Shown here piece by piece: positions 44,050-55,572 of a stretch of DNA of 64,000 nucleotides. The position numbers and the translations under genes were made by a program. The notes beneath the pieces were generated by a model. It did no database searches and was not told the DNA's origin. It saw only the letters and a program-made list of their open reading frames with translations. Position 1 is the first letter of the stretch. Each line of letters begins with the position of its first letter. The stretch is from Teratosphaeria epicoccoides. Lineage: Eukaryota > Ascomycota > Dothideomycetes > Mycosphaerellales > Teratosphaeriaceae. Where the stretch lies: assembly GCA_021401465.1 (NCBI GenBank), contig JADDMT010000084.1:1-64000 (forward strand), written 5' to 3'.

Positions 44050-44911
44050 TCACTCAATAAACTGCCCTGGAAACTCAGCAGGATACATAGTATCCGTCTT
44101 CTCCGTTATCCCCAACTCTCGCGTCTTCTTCACGAGCCTCTCATGCCAATACCTGCTCGGCCCCAACTGCCTCGCATAAACCAGCAGGGCATTGATCTTC
44201 GTGTCGAAGAACCTCCCGAGCATGCCCGGGATGTCTTTGAAATCGTACTTATCGAGAGACATGACTTTGATTACCTCCTGTTTGAACTTCGGGTCGATGC
44301 CGTCGCCTAGGTCGGGGCCTTTGTGGTCGTAGGGGTTGTTGTAGGGGATGTAGGGTTTTGGGAGGGAGGGGCGCTGTTGGACGCTTGGGTGGGGGGAAAT
44401 AGCTTGCTGGGGAGTGTTAGATAGATGCTTGCATGGTCCAGCGAAGCTGTAGACTTACTGCTTGTTGATACTGGTCATACTGCTGGTGTGCGCTTGGTGG
44501 GTAATGCATCGGCCTGTGGGGTCTGTCAGCTGTCTTAGGAGATCCGGGACTCCCTCAGACCTGCGCCGCAGGCGATACGTACACCTGAGCTCCATAACCA
44601 GCGCCTCCCATACCCGGGCCCTGATGCATTGGCGACTGAAGATATTGCTATTGGAACGGCGATTGCATTCTGGGCGCACCCGCGGGGAGACCCTGTCGCT
44701 GTGTTGGTGCTACCAATTGCGGCTGCGCTTGCTCTAGGTATCTCTGGTAGGCCTCCCGGACCCTTTGCGATGCCGCACGAGCTGCGAAGCACTGCTGTCA
44801 GGTCCTGCACAACATCCACCAGTAATCCTGTTTACGATCAGGTGGTCCTTTGGCTGCGTGCATGCTTTGCCGTTCGATCTCTACAATCTTCTCCCAAACC
44901 TCCTTAGTCAT
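44050..44911 (-). pseudogene. Gln/Pro-rich protein gene with two internal stops, unknown function
   Basis: Model: complement of 44583-44911, 44459-44522 and 44050-44406. The 60-bp intron (GTACGT, CTGACAG) and the 52-bp intron (GTAAGT, TCTAACA, CAG) are well formed, and the phases agree (250 codons). N-terminus MTKEVWEKIVEIERQSMHAA is helical. The middle is Gln/Pro/Gly-rich (HQQYDQYQQ). The C-terminal 90 residues look folded (YDFKDIPGMLGRFFDTKINA, RYWHERLVKKTRELGIT). In-frame TGA at 44798-44800 (codon 38) and TAG at 44648-44650 (codon 88, probably CAG in origin) break it. No family recognised. Convergent with the ABM gene, 236 bp apart. Upstream reading continues in frame to 45157, so the start is uncertain. 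Confidence 0.5.
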
Positions 44912-45489
44912 GGCGCTCAGTCGGTCAGAGTATGGCTCGTGGTGTGGTACAGTTTGAGACGTGATTGGGTTTCGATTTGCAGTCGCTCCCCTTGCCGGTT
45001 GTGATTTGGCACTTGAAGCGATACTGATTTGTAGACGCCCCGGGTCAGTCACCCTATATACCACGAACGAAGCATTCACTCCTGTCTTGAAGTGCGGCTT
45101 AACTCCAGCATCAGTCAGTACAGCGACTTTCATTTGATATGATCTCAGGGGGGTCAAAGGTATGGGTTTTGTTCAGCCCGAGTGCTCAATGGACCCTACT
45201 TTCACCGCATCAGCATGCACTTCATGGATGCATCTAAGTTGGAGTTTCCCTGTTTGGAGTGACCCCAAGATACTGAGAGCGTCTACCAGACACAAATTCA
45301 GAGCCTCATGAACATCACGTGGCCGATCAACATGCGGCAAGCGTCCTTGATTATTGAAGCTGGCAAGTGAAGATAATTGAGGCCGTGCTGACTTTTGCCT
45401 CAGAAAGCTCAGATCTGCATGACGCACTCAGAGTCCAACCACCGCCTCGCCACCTAGATTACGGACGATTCCATCGCTTGTGGCTCAAT
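44912..45489. other. Intergenic stretch
   Basis: Lies between the Gln/Pro-rich gene and the glycoside hydrolase. Open frames on the minus strand (45157-44912 and 45427-45173) show no recognisable domain and no convincing start. It probably holds the promoter of the former gene and the 3' end of the latter. Confidence 0.4.
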
Positions 45490-48129
45490 TCATGTGCGTA
45501 ACACAATCGCATCGACCCAGGGCATGCCACTAGTCTGAGAGATGGTTACCACATTCCCTCCTCGCAGAAGCTCAACATTCAAGGTCGTGCTGCCATTCCC
45601 AGAGAATTGCACTGTTTGCTTAGTAAGGAAATTCAAGCCCACCTCGACTGTGCCAGTGCCTCCGCCAACGACCTGCATTTTCGCAGAGCCAGCAGCGCCA
45701 AGCATGCTGTTCCCAGTCGGCGGCCTCCTGACATCGGCTATTTCTACCCATCCTCCAGGCCCTAGGGAGACACCACCATCTACGATCGTGCCGTCGAGAC
45801 CAGTGGCTTTGCCTCCGTAGGAGCCGATGAATGTTCCAATGACCCCATCCTCCGCTTCATACCGTGGACCTGTAACCGGCGGAATCCATATCTGGATTTC
45901 CGTGACCGCAGTTGTGTACTTCAGCTTATCGCTGAGAGTTACGAGGAGATTGTCAGTCTCGATGGTGTAGCCAGCATCCGGCGGCTTGACATTGACCGCG
46001 TTGGGTGCAGCGAAGAGGACGGTGTTCAGCGCATTGCCCACGCAGTCCGTCCAAGGACTCTTGAAGGCAACGGTGTCTTTTGTACGGCCATCGACGATCT
46101 TGACACCAGCAGGGCAGTCGACAACGCCACCTCGTTCCACATCAGCAAAAATGGCAAGTGAGATCGAGCTGATTCTGCGAGCTCGAGGAAGCTTGATCGA
46201 GATAGTCGAGTATGGCGTCTGAGATTGGTTATTTGTCCAGCGGTTGTCTGGCGTGGTATCGTACCACAGCAAGCCATCATTCATCTTCCACGCCGGGTAG
46301 TTGCAGATATCGCCATTGAGATTAAGGCACGAGTCTGCCGTCACAGTCGGCAAGTTGTGCGGGGAGTTCGGATTCGCAAGTATATTCTGATACTCTGGTT
46401 GCGCGGCTAATTGCTCGGCAGCAATTGCAGTCTCGAATGGCAAGCTGACATTCACAGGTGCCAAAGTACCTTGGTGATGAAAAATTGTGCCGTTGCTATA
46501 GATACTGAAGCCTGCTTGCAAATCCTTGTTACCGTAGTGCGTCCCGTCCTTGTCCCAGATGAATGTCAACAGCGACCCGTGGTAAGGCAGATTCTCTACA
46601 GCAAAATATGACCAAGTATTGGGGACCAGTGGTTTCAAAACCAGTGCATTGTCGAAAGTGGGCACAATTCCGAGCAGGTTTGTGAAGATATTGTCGAAGT
46701 ACGTAGAGTGAAGGTAGTTTTCCGAATGGTTCGCCGTGTCACCACTCCATTCGTCAATTGTCGGATAGTGGCTCTCTGCTGTGTAAGGCACACCATTCTT
46801 GTAGTTCGTGACGGCGTACTTCTTCAGCTCCTTGTTGAAGAGCTCAGCTGTGATGATGGGAGAGAGGCCGTCGCGGGCAATGCGTGCCAGCGTTCCTAGA
46901 TACACCGATGTGCTGAATGGCCAGCTTTGACCTTGCCACATGCAGCAATATGTTGAATTTTTCAAGCTCGTGTAGTACGGGTTGATCTGCTCAAGAGTTG
47001 TGGGCCCGAACTCGGTCAGGAAGTGCTCCGTATCGAGACCTGTTTCCAGGCCTTGTATTTGTACGGGGCCAGTCCCGACGTCGAAACGATACGGGAAATA
47101 TCCGATCAGCTCTCGCCCTTCACACCGTAAATTTGTTCCTTGCACGACGTCGATCCAGAAGTTGAGTTCGCCACTGTAAAGTTGCTCCGTCATACGGTTA
47201 TAAAGACGATCAGCATAGGAGTTCCAAGTGCTGGCGAGCGTAACATCACCAGCCATGGAAGCCACGGTACCAATCGCCCGCGCATTGGCCACCATGTATG
47301 CATTGAAACTAGGCCTGTATGTTTCTGGTCCCGACCAGATCAGCGAGTAATCGTTGTCACCGCCTGGAGATGAGCCGAGGCTGAAATCGTTCCACTCTCG
47401 CATAGGCCCACCACCCGGTCCTCCTGTCAGGTAGCCGGGTAAAGAGTATTCTTGCGCATCTTGCAGAGGATTCCGATGGTATAATCCGGTGGTGCGGTCG
47501 ATAGTCGTGTTCCAGAGGTTGTACATTGCAATCAGCCCGTCCAGTTGCGAAAGTAGAAAAGGGATGTCTCCTGTGGCCTGCGCGTGCTCCAAGATGGCAC
47601 GGTGCATGTAGTGCGTAAAAGTAATGCCGCTTAACTTCTCAACGCCACCTCTTGTATACTGTTCGATGAGATTCTTGACATAGTTAGTATCCCGCAGCCA
47701 TCTCAACTCGACCACGTGGTGTGGCGCTGAGTCTGGGATAGTCTGGAACTTGCTCGCCCAGGACACAGGGTGAATGAATTCGGTTGCCACCTGCAGAGCG
47801 ATGGGTCAGAAGTCAGTCAGTGCCCATGGTGGCCTGATATCCATCCATGTACCCACCCAGCCCTGGCCCTCGTGAACCCATTTCAGATGTCGTTTTATGA
47901 CACTGGCACGATAGTAGTACACGTCTTGGATGGTTTGGTCTGGCAGGTCGATGAAAGGGATGTTGTCCAGATACCATTGGTGGTCGTCCAGGTGCTGGAT
48001 GAGGCTACTGTGATCCAGGAAGGACGTCGTATGTAGATACGAGTCCGCCAATGGATACGGTCGCGGGTTCGCTGTACGCCCCCTGTCAGCGAGCGCGAGC
48101 AGCCACACTGCCGCATGCGGTCCTTTCAT
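45490..48129 (-). CDS. MGH1-like glycoside hydrolase (six-hairpin type) with C-terminal carbohydrate-binding module
   Basis: Model: complement of 47857-48129 and 45490-47790, joined across a 66-bp intron with donor GTGGGT, branch CTGAC and acceptor CTGCAG; about 857 residues. The N-terminus MKGPHAAVWLLALA may be a secretion signal, though short; another start or an extra 5' intron is possible. The catalytic part is the (alpha/alpha)6 barrel type seen in mannosylglycerate-hydrolase-like and related families: IQDVYYYRASVIKRHLKW, then TEFIHPVSWASKF, WLRDTNYV, MREWNDFSLG, CCMWQGQSWPFSTS and DEWSGDTANHSENYLHSTY. A jelly-roll region with SCLNLNGDICNY follows. The last 130 residues (RYEAEDGVIGTFIGS, VDGGVSLGPGGWVEIADV) match the CBM6/CBM35 type. 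Probably an extracellular enzyme acting on a plant or fungal polysaccharide; exact substrate unknown. The frame is intact. Confidence 0.82.
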
Positions 48130-48576
48130 CTTGCCGTGGATGGCAGTAATGAGGAAGCGGAGTCCGCCTACATGACTGATCTTGAATTCGGGCCTGCAAT
48201 CTGCCCAAGAGTCATACGAGACGGAGAAATTCAGGCAGATCGTATATATGTTAGACATGCAGGTTTCACGGGAAGATGCCTGCTGATCAGCCCCGCAGCG
48301 GGAGGAGAAGGGAGAACAAGTCGTAGAAGTCGCTTCAATATCAATATTGCCTCCCGTGGAGGAGAAGAAGCTGAAGTAGATTCATGCACGGCGCTTCGGC
48401 TAGAACGGGGGACTTACATACCAAGAGGCCAAAGTAGGAGGTACAACGTGGACGATGGCATTGATCCTTTACCTCCATTCGGTGACATGCGATTGTTTGA
48501 TTAGGTATCACATGATGGCTGGCACTAGTCTGGAAGCTGGGGCAGGCCAGGCAAAGCAGTCGCCGTTCTTGTCCAT
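48130..48576. promoter_or_regulatory. Divergent intergenic region
   Basis: Promoter side of both the hydrolase (minus) and the BCS1-like remnant (plus). Short open frames on both strands look like chance. No clear TATA box or operator identified. Confidence 0.4.
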
Positions 48577-50010
48577 GTGGGTTGTTGCATGCTGCACGGG
48601 TCTCGTATAGCTGATGACTCGTATCTCATCAGCTGTATCATCTGCTCAGTCCTGGTCCCTACGACTCACCCACTTTACAAGCCTGTGATGGCTTACATGG
48701 TCAGACAAGGCTTGGGTAAAGGGGCTCGAAATCTGGCACTTCAGCCTCGTCAGATCAAGGGAAAGATGTCAACTCATGACTTGTACATGTACGACTTGGG
48801 TGTCAGTCGTGGAAACAAGCCGATCGAGCAAGAAGACGAGAAGCCGGACACGCTCGAGCTTGTACAGGATGTAGGTAGCTTCACTTTCGCCTACAATAGC
48901 AAGTGCTTGACCTTTGAGAAGCGGGTTGTGAGCAATGAGAACACTCGACAAGATCAAAGCATCGGCACATATGGCAGAAGTGAGCATGACGAGACGATTG
49001 TTCTGTCTTGCATGAATCTGCAGGGCGACACCAAACCGATTACCGACTTCCTTCAGCACGTCAAGGATACGTCCGGGCCGCGTCGACCGCAAAGTCTTGT
49101 TCGATCATGCTTCACACGAGGTCACCTACAAGCTATTCTTGCGCGTCTTTGGCGAGTCTGGCAACGACGAAATTACTGCTATGGCGCAAGCATTCGCCGA
49201 TCAGATCCCGGCGAACATGGTTACAGCCGCAGAAGTGCAAGGTCATCTCCTGCAGAATATGGCTAGCGCCGCACAAGCCCTCGAGAACACTGGCAGGTTC
49301 GTTGAGGACATCATGGCTGAGAAGAAGTGCGGTACGAATGTGACTGGTTTGAGGCTGAGGTGGCAGGGTCTGGCGCAGAGTATTCGGTTCAGCAGAATGA
49401 GACAGCCAGCAGCTCAGCGCAAAAGAGCGTCGTCAAAAAGAATGACGGGCATAATAGTCATCTCGAGCCCAGTCTTGAGTTGGACAAGCTGCGGTGGATG
49501 ATGGCGACAGTTGGGTCTGGCCTGAACCCCTTCGCGCCCCTGCGCACAGGGACGAATCTTTCAATTTCCGAGTCCAGGACCAAGAAGACGGCGCAACGGC
49601 GGCCGACAACCCCGTCAACGGTGACAACATCTGGGCCGAGAGAATTGTCGATGTCGACGCTGATGTCACTGCCCGCCGACATCAAGATTGGCAATGCTGC
49701 AGCTTCAACGTCCACTTCAGAAGTCCCGGCGCCTAAGGACCTGGCCTTGAACAATGCAAGACTTGCTGACACAAGTCCGGACATTGTGCCTTCGCAATTA
49801 CCGAAGTCCAAGCCGACGTCGACACCTCTTCAGATCAGATTAGCAGCGAAGAGGAGCTCAACTACGGCGCCAGCACGCCGCCATATAGCGACACAAGCGA
49901 AAACGTCCTCGGTCACGGATAACGAGGGAGAGGGCGTCGGTGGAACCGAAGCAGCCGATGAGGGTGAGACTGGAGACCCGAAGATGGTAGACTCAGGGAA
50001 CTACGGGTAG
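48577..50010 (+). pseudogene. BCS1-like AAA protein remnant lacking the ATPase core
   Basis: The first frame (from 48577) carries a BCS1 N-terminal type region: SVLVPTTHPLYKPVMAYMVR, ARNLALQ, GSFTFAYNSKCLTFEKRV, ETIVLSCMNL, ITDFLQHVKD. At about 49067 the sequence jumps, in another frame, to IRPGRVDRKVLFDHASHEVT and the helical lid (LFLRVFGESGND...LENTGRFVEDI), which in intact proteins follows the end of the AAA core. Walker A, Walker B and sensor 1 are missing entirely. After 49320 two frames are open with low-complexity Ser/Thr/Pro sequence to 50010. BCS1-like proteins are membrane-anchored AAA translocases, with many paralogues in filamentous fungi. This one cannot hydrolyse ATP and is most likely a deleted pseudogene. 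Confidence 0.65.
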
Positions 50011-51659
50011 GCTGGCCACAGATGGCTTTGGAGATTGAAAGCGCTGGGACGCGGACTATTCATCATGTGTCTCAGAAGGTCCTCCCCTAAAAGAGGGTGC
50101 ACCATGACTTAGCGAGCCAGAGCATCGCGTTAGCGTTCGCAAGAGACGGTAATGAGGTATCAAGAGAATCGAGGAGCGGCTTATCGTCGTGCATTTAATG
50201 TCCGTCGATATCTCAGAGATCGAACCAGCCGTCATTGAACGCAGTCAATGTATGCGCCGCAATACGTCATGCAATGTAGATCCTCTGATTGTCTCGAACG
50301 TTTCAGGCGTGTGAAGCAGCCGTCCTGACCCTTCGCATGTCAACCTCCATGCACAGTACAGCGTATCGACGAATATCACACGTAGTCACTGGATTCCTCG
50401 GACGTACAGTGGCTTCATCACTCGGCAGTTCCTGACAATTGAAGGCGTGTTCGGTCCTAGACACGGGGACACGCAAGCCACACTCGGACAGAGACTCCAC
50501 CAATCAATTAATCGTTTCCATAGTTTACATCGGGACTCATTATTCGACTACCGGATCAACACTTTGAGCCGTCAATGGCGCGCGTCAATCAATGCCGCCA
50601 TGGCAGAGAACAGTGTGTGACAAGTTGACATGCAGTCAACTCCATCGAGGAGCAGTCAACCACGTCAACCGGTCGATCGGGTGACTGACGAAAGCGATCG
50701 CTGCGCACAGAATCGGGCACCCACCACCCTCAGGTCGGCATCTTTCAACATCCGCGACGCGGACACCGAGAACTCGTCCCCAGCTGGCCCTGCCAATCAG
50801 TGGACCAGTCCGATCTTCTCATGATCTCCCGACGGCCCAAAGCCCTCGGCGCTCGGATCCCGAGCCAGTTCTTCTCCCAACTTGGACTCTCAGACCGAGA
50901 ACCACGGATTGCGAGAGAAATCAGACGACTGCCAGTCCCCGCCCGTCCTCCTCCGGCCATCCACAGTTGCCGCAGATGACAAGCAAGGGAGAGGAGCGCA
51001 ACAAAACCCCTCGACGCCCGGATCCCGAGCCGATTTATCCTTCACGTTCCCACGAAATTGCTATCGGAGCATTCTACGAAATTCGAGCGATAGTCGACAA
51101 GACCTGACTCTCAGCAATGTTTCTCCCACAAAATGCGGTGCCAGGGGCAGGTCCAGCCGAAACAGGAAGGAGCGTATGCGGAACTTCTCGGTTGCTGGGA
51201 TCCGAGCACCGACCGACTTCGCCGAGCGGTGGGGCCCGGAATCCGAAAGATTAGACGTATGTTAGCCTGACAACAATTGCTACCACTGAGAATGCAAACA
51301 ATGTGGATACTCTGCTCGCTCCAACGCCGGTCGCAGCCGCGGCAAGCCGCTTGTACGTACATCTGCGGACTGCTTTCCCGACGAAGGCGTTTCGGAATCC
51401 GATGCTCATAGCTCATAGTCTCATTCAATGCTGTACCATAATAGTCATCTCGCATACCGTCGCAGCTGCTTTGTCCTCGCTGGCGACATCCTCGCAGCGC
51501 TTCATAACGCGGCCTGTGTGTACCACCTTTCCACTCGCTTGACCATCCAAGCTCCAATGGGAGAAACTCTTTACGGTTCAACGCCGACCTGCGTCATGCT
51601 CGCTCGCCTGCAGTAATCCACAGAAACAACCCCAGGCTCATAACATCACCGGTGCCGCA
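50011..51659. other. Intergenic stretch of 1.65 kb
   Basis: Several open frames (for example 50882-51265 plus and 51581-51111 minus) lack recognisable domains and overlap on both strands. I see no supported gene. It includes the region downstream of Cdh1. Confidence 0.4.
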
Positions 51660-53513
51660 TCATCGAATGACACCCCACTCGCCAACGATTCCTCTACTAG
51701 CGCCTTTATCCCTCTTGCCAAAGACGTCCCAGAACCTGAGCGTCTCGTCGCCTGCGCCAGTGACGATGACCGCCCCATCGGGCGACATGCTGAGGTACAA
51801 CACACGATATGTGTGCCCTGTGAGCGAGACGACCTGGTTCATCGACGGATACTTCCAGATGTTGATGGCATGCTGGCTGTATCCGTGCGTCGACACCAGC
51901 TCCGACGTCAAGGAGCTAAAGAGCAAGTTGCACACTTGGCTGCCTGAATCGTGCGAGCGAAGGAGGTTAGGGTTGGGTTGTATTTGGGCGTCCAGAAGTG
52001 AAGGTGAGGCGAGCGGTGAATTTCCAGTTAGTCCGGAGAAGCCAAGATTATTGCACTCTGATGCTGGAAATCCAGTCATCGTCGCCGTTGCTCCTGAACT
52101 ATTAGTCTGCGCCTGAGAGACGGTGTTCCAGAACTTGATGCATCGATCCGCTGTACCACCGCCGCTCGCCAGCAGACCTCTCTGATGAGGCGACCACGCA
52201 ATTGCTTTAACAGCGGCCTTGTGACCGCCTTCTTGTTCACCCCATCGATGGAGCCATCTAGACTCCATCTTATCCCAGATGAAAATCTTGTTGTCATTAC
52301 CACCAGAGGCCAGCTGCTCAGTATCCGAATTCCACTTGAGACCGCACACTTCCTGTTTGTGCCCTGTCAGGCGGACTGTATACTGTGGTGCGGCTCGCAC
52401 ATCTCGTTGCAAGATGGTTCGATCTCTCGATCCAGATGAGAGAATATGTGCATTCCACGCGAGACTGCTGATTCGCGCCGAATGACCGGTCATGGTCCGC
52501 AGTCTCCGCTCAGAGACTGTGTCATAGATCATGAGCAGGCCTTTGTGAGTTCCGATTGCGAGATGACTGCCTCGCTGTATCCAGCTCACACTCGTCACGG
52601 TATCGCCTTCCAATTGACATAGCTGGTTGACCTTGCCCGTTTCGCGGTTCCAGAGGTAGACGCTCGGTCCAAGACCGACTGCCAGAATGTCACTTGCGCC
52701 CCAGTCTACCAAATTCAGATAGAAGTCATCTGCCAGGTCTGGCGCATCCAGAACTTTGTACGGGACTTTGCTGACTGCGCGGGGTGTTTTGCGTGGTGAC
52801 AACAGCATCTTCTGCGAGCTGTGCTTGACAGGTGACAGGCTGTACAGGTCGGATTGCGCATTTACGTTGGGCCCTCGCTCGCTCCGTGATGTCGATCGCG
52901 GGGTCAGCGAGGGCGTTGGATTTGATCCATACGAAAAGAGGTTCTTGTGTGGTGTTGAGGGAGTGAGATTCGGCGGTGCGAGTATCGATGAAGTACTGGT
53001 CGGCGGAGTTTTAGCCCGCGAACCTGTGCCTTCAACTGATATGGCTTGTGGAACCTCATTGTCGAACATTTCTGATCGCAAGAAGCTCGAGTATGTTCGA
53101 TTTGCTTCCCGCTTCTGGAAGTGGATGTCGCCTGGTATCTTCTTATGGCTCTTGGATGGAGTCGCTGGTGACCCGTCCTCGTGCAGCAGGTTGTAGCTCG
53201 CCGACATGTCCTGTCCAGCACGATTTGGTATGAACCTGTCTAGACCTGGTTGCACCTTTTGCCTCTTTCTGCTGGGACTGCCGCTCGGCGTTGTGCTTCT
53301 CGGTCTCCCTGCATCTTCCACCTGCTGCAAAGCCTTATTGAGCGCCGATGCGCTGACAGGCTCACTGCCGGTGCGATGCGCCGTCAAGCGCTCGCTATGC
53401 GATCGCTTCCCGATAACAGTGGGCGGTGTCTTGCTCCTCGGCGGCGATAACAGTGTGGGCGTTTGCGATTGTGATTGCTGATCCACGGCATTGCTGTCGC
53501 CTTGCTGCTCCAT
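51660..53513 (-). CDS. cdh1: APC/C activator Cdh1 (Fizzy-related, WD40)
   Basis: One exon; I place the start at ATG 53513 (MEQQGDSNAVDQQ, 617 aa). An in-frame upstream start at 53615 would add 34 residues. Cdh1 brings substrates to the anaphase-promoting complex to destroy mitotic cyclins in late mitosis and G1. Visible landmarks: a nuclear-localisation-like SRKRQKV (about residues 81-87), the C-box DRFIPNR (about 92-98), SASYNLLHEDG, the family signature KVLDAPDLADDFYLNLVDW before the propeller, and seven WD40 blades (for example VYLWNRETG, LAIGTHKG, LASGGNDNKIFIWD, LVSTHGYSQHAINIWKYP, VTGAGDETLRFWDVF). It ends in the IR tail that docks on APC/C. A Ser/Thr/Gly-rich loop of roughly 50 residues lies between KFWNTVSQAQ and SQVCNLLFSS, longer than I expect from yeast or animal Cdh1. 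Several SP/TP sites in the N-terminus fit control by CDK. Confidence 0.93.
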   Translation of the reverse strand: MEQQGDSNAVDQQSQSQTPTLLSPPRSKTPPTVIGKRSHSERLTAHRTGSEPVSASALNKALQQVEDAGRPRSTTPSGSPSRKRQKVQPGLDRFIPNRAGQDMSASYNLLHEDGSPATPSKSHKKIPGDIHFQKREANRTYSSFLRSEMFDNEVPQAISVEGTGSRAKTPPTSTSSILAPPNLTPSTPHKNLFSYGSNPTPSLTPRSTSRSERGPNVNAQSDLYSLSPVKHSSQKMLLSPRKTPRAVSKVPYKVLDAPDLADDFYLNLVDWGASDILAVGLGPSVYLWNRETGKVNQLCQLEGDTVTSVSWIQRGSHLAIGTHKGLLMIYDTVSERRLRTMTGHSARISSLAWNAHILSSGSRDRTILQRDVRAAPQYTVRLTGHKQEVCGLKWNSDTEQLASGGNDNKIFIWDKMESRWLHRWGEQEGGHKAAVKAIAWSPHQRGLLASGGGTADRCIKFWNTVSQAQTNSSGATATMTGFPASECNNLGFSGLTGNSPLASPSLLDAQIQPNPNLLRSHDSGSQVCNLLFSSLTSELVSTHGYSQHAINIWKYPSMNQVVSLTGHTYRVLYLSMSPDGAVIVTGAGDETLRFWDVFGKRDKGASRGIVGEWGVIR

Positions 53514-55572
53514 GTCTGGTGACCCCGTGGCGACTGCTGAGCCCTGGTCGGTCGAGCGAGTGATGGCCAGCGACCGGTTATGACAGTGAATGATGCGCAA
53601 TAGCTGTCGCACCAATTACGGCTGACTCGACACGGCCTTGCGTTTGCAGATTGCGCTCGAGGCCTGATTGTGTCGGCAGCGATTGCTATGCAGAGCGAAC
53701 CCCTTGTGTCGCCGTCACTCTGCTAGTCCCTCGCCTGCTCCCGCAAGGTATGCGCGCAATACCTGCTCGTCGCCTCTGACCATGCTCTTGTCTATGACTG
53801 TCAAGGAGTGTGTATTTGATGGTGATGGAGTCGCTATCGATGCGCCGGAGTCACGTTGTTGTATTGAAATGTTGATGCTTGACCTCCCGGGGCTGGGGGA
53901 CGACGCGGCTTCGGCTAGTTCCAGCGCGGCGCGACGTCCGTCCGAGATTATCAAACGAAGAACTCTGGACCTTGCTGGGAAATATCAAATTCGACACTAC
54001 TCATCTCGAGGACGCAGGGAAACGACTTGAATTCTCTCACACCACAGAATGACCATCATGACCATCTCACCATCAAGCAGAATGACCAGCTCACCATCAA
54101 CGCCAATGTTATGATCTGGGTCGCGTCATGCAACCACAACACGCGTGGCCAATCTGGGTCACAAGAACAACAAACACCAACGTCTAATTCCAATGCCGTT
54201 GTACCTGCGGCATCATGTGGCTTCTGCAGACGATCTGGCACGTGCCACGAACCTATTCTCGTTGGACGCTGTCCACAACGATGCCGCTCGCAACTTATTC
54301 ATTGGATGAGAGCGCTCGAGGAGCTCTGACCACGTGTTTGAGGAGTCGAGAAAACGCGCCCTATCGTCTGCTCGCAGATGATGCTCCGTGCAAGTCGAGG
54401 CGACGGACACTGACTTCGACGTACATATTGTCCTTGGATCATACTGGGCTGACAGAAGCACTTTGCACCGATTGCTTGACGCATTGTCTCATTGGCGCTG
54501 ACTGGAGAAGCCAAGCCTGACCATCAATCGATATATAATCACATTCTACTTCTTGAAAAGTGAAGGTCGACCGTCAACCTGAGCTGCGGTCAGGAAATTG
54601 CCAGTATGTCTCTCGGAGCATCACGTCGGGTACCGGTCAGCCAATTTGATTGACTGATGGACCACTGCTCGCAGAGCCGCCTGAAGCGATTTCTCAAATC
54701 CTTCCGCGACACGTGAGACATGAATCCTCCGCGTGAAGCAATGTGAGTCATCCTCATAGCGGTCAACCGGCTGCTCAGAAAGCACGTCCAAGCGCCGTGT
54801 GAACGCCTCGTGGAGTGAGGAGCTCCCATAAGGGTTGAAAATAAGGGTATCTATTCTCACATTGTGGGTATCCGGCCTTTCAATAGTGCTGACAGGACAC
54901 CATTGAAGACTCTCAATAGTCTTTCTCTCATCGATCATTATGCTCGAATCGTTATACAATTACACCGCTCATACCGTCCCTTCCCCTGACCGGCTAATAA
55001 TAAAAGGTTGATTCTTAACTGCCGCATCAGAGCCAATGCTCCCAAAGTGATGGCCGCAGCTGGATTGAGCATCTGCCAGCAGCTTGGCGTGACACGTCGA
55101 GTCATTAATGCTTGCCTTCACTGCTTCCTTCCCACCTCGATCAAACCTTGCCAGAGGCTCAGAGCTCAAAGTCTAGCTAGGATGTTCTCACATGCTGCCG
55201 ATTTTAGCCGCCCGCACACTGATCAACCACCTCAGACGAGGAAGGGGTCATCCTCGTAACACCTCCCGGCCCGCGTTCCCGATTTGACTTCAGCTTGAGG
55301 CAAAAATCCAGAAGCCGGGACTGCGCTGTCCGCTTGGCAGGACTTTGCCTATCCTTTCTCTTGGCACATAAAGAGGAGCCGCAGATTGTGGCCGCTAGGG
55401 CAAGCTCAACTGCCAACTGACAGCGCTTCGGCTTGACATCCAGTTCTGACGCCGATGCCGATCTGACCAGTCCGTCCCGAATGTCTGCATTTCAACCAAT
55501 GTGTCTGTTCTCGTCCGGTCTGCTCATAGCCGAAAGGTCCTCCGCTTCGCCGTGGCCCTCGACCAAGTCCCC
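53514..55572. promoter_or_regulatory. Intergenic region between Cdh1 and Ppz1
   Basis: About 2 kb containing the Cdh1 promoter and 5' leader and, on its right, the 3' end of Ppz1. Open frames such as 53668-54030 and 54621-54959 have no recognisable content. Repeated GACCATC/CACCATCA words lie at 54050-54100. No gene is supported. Confidence 0.4.

Noticed and set aside
51111..51581. 156-aa minus-strand ORF downstream of Cdh1
   Set aside because: No recognisable domain; composition varies along its length and competing frames exist on the other strand.
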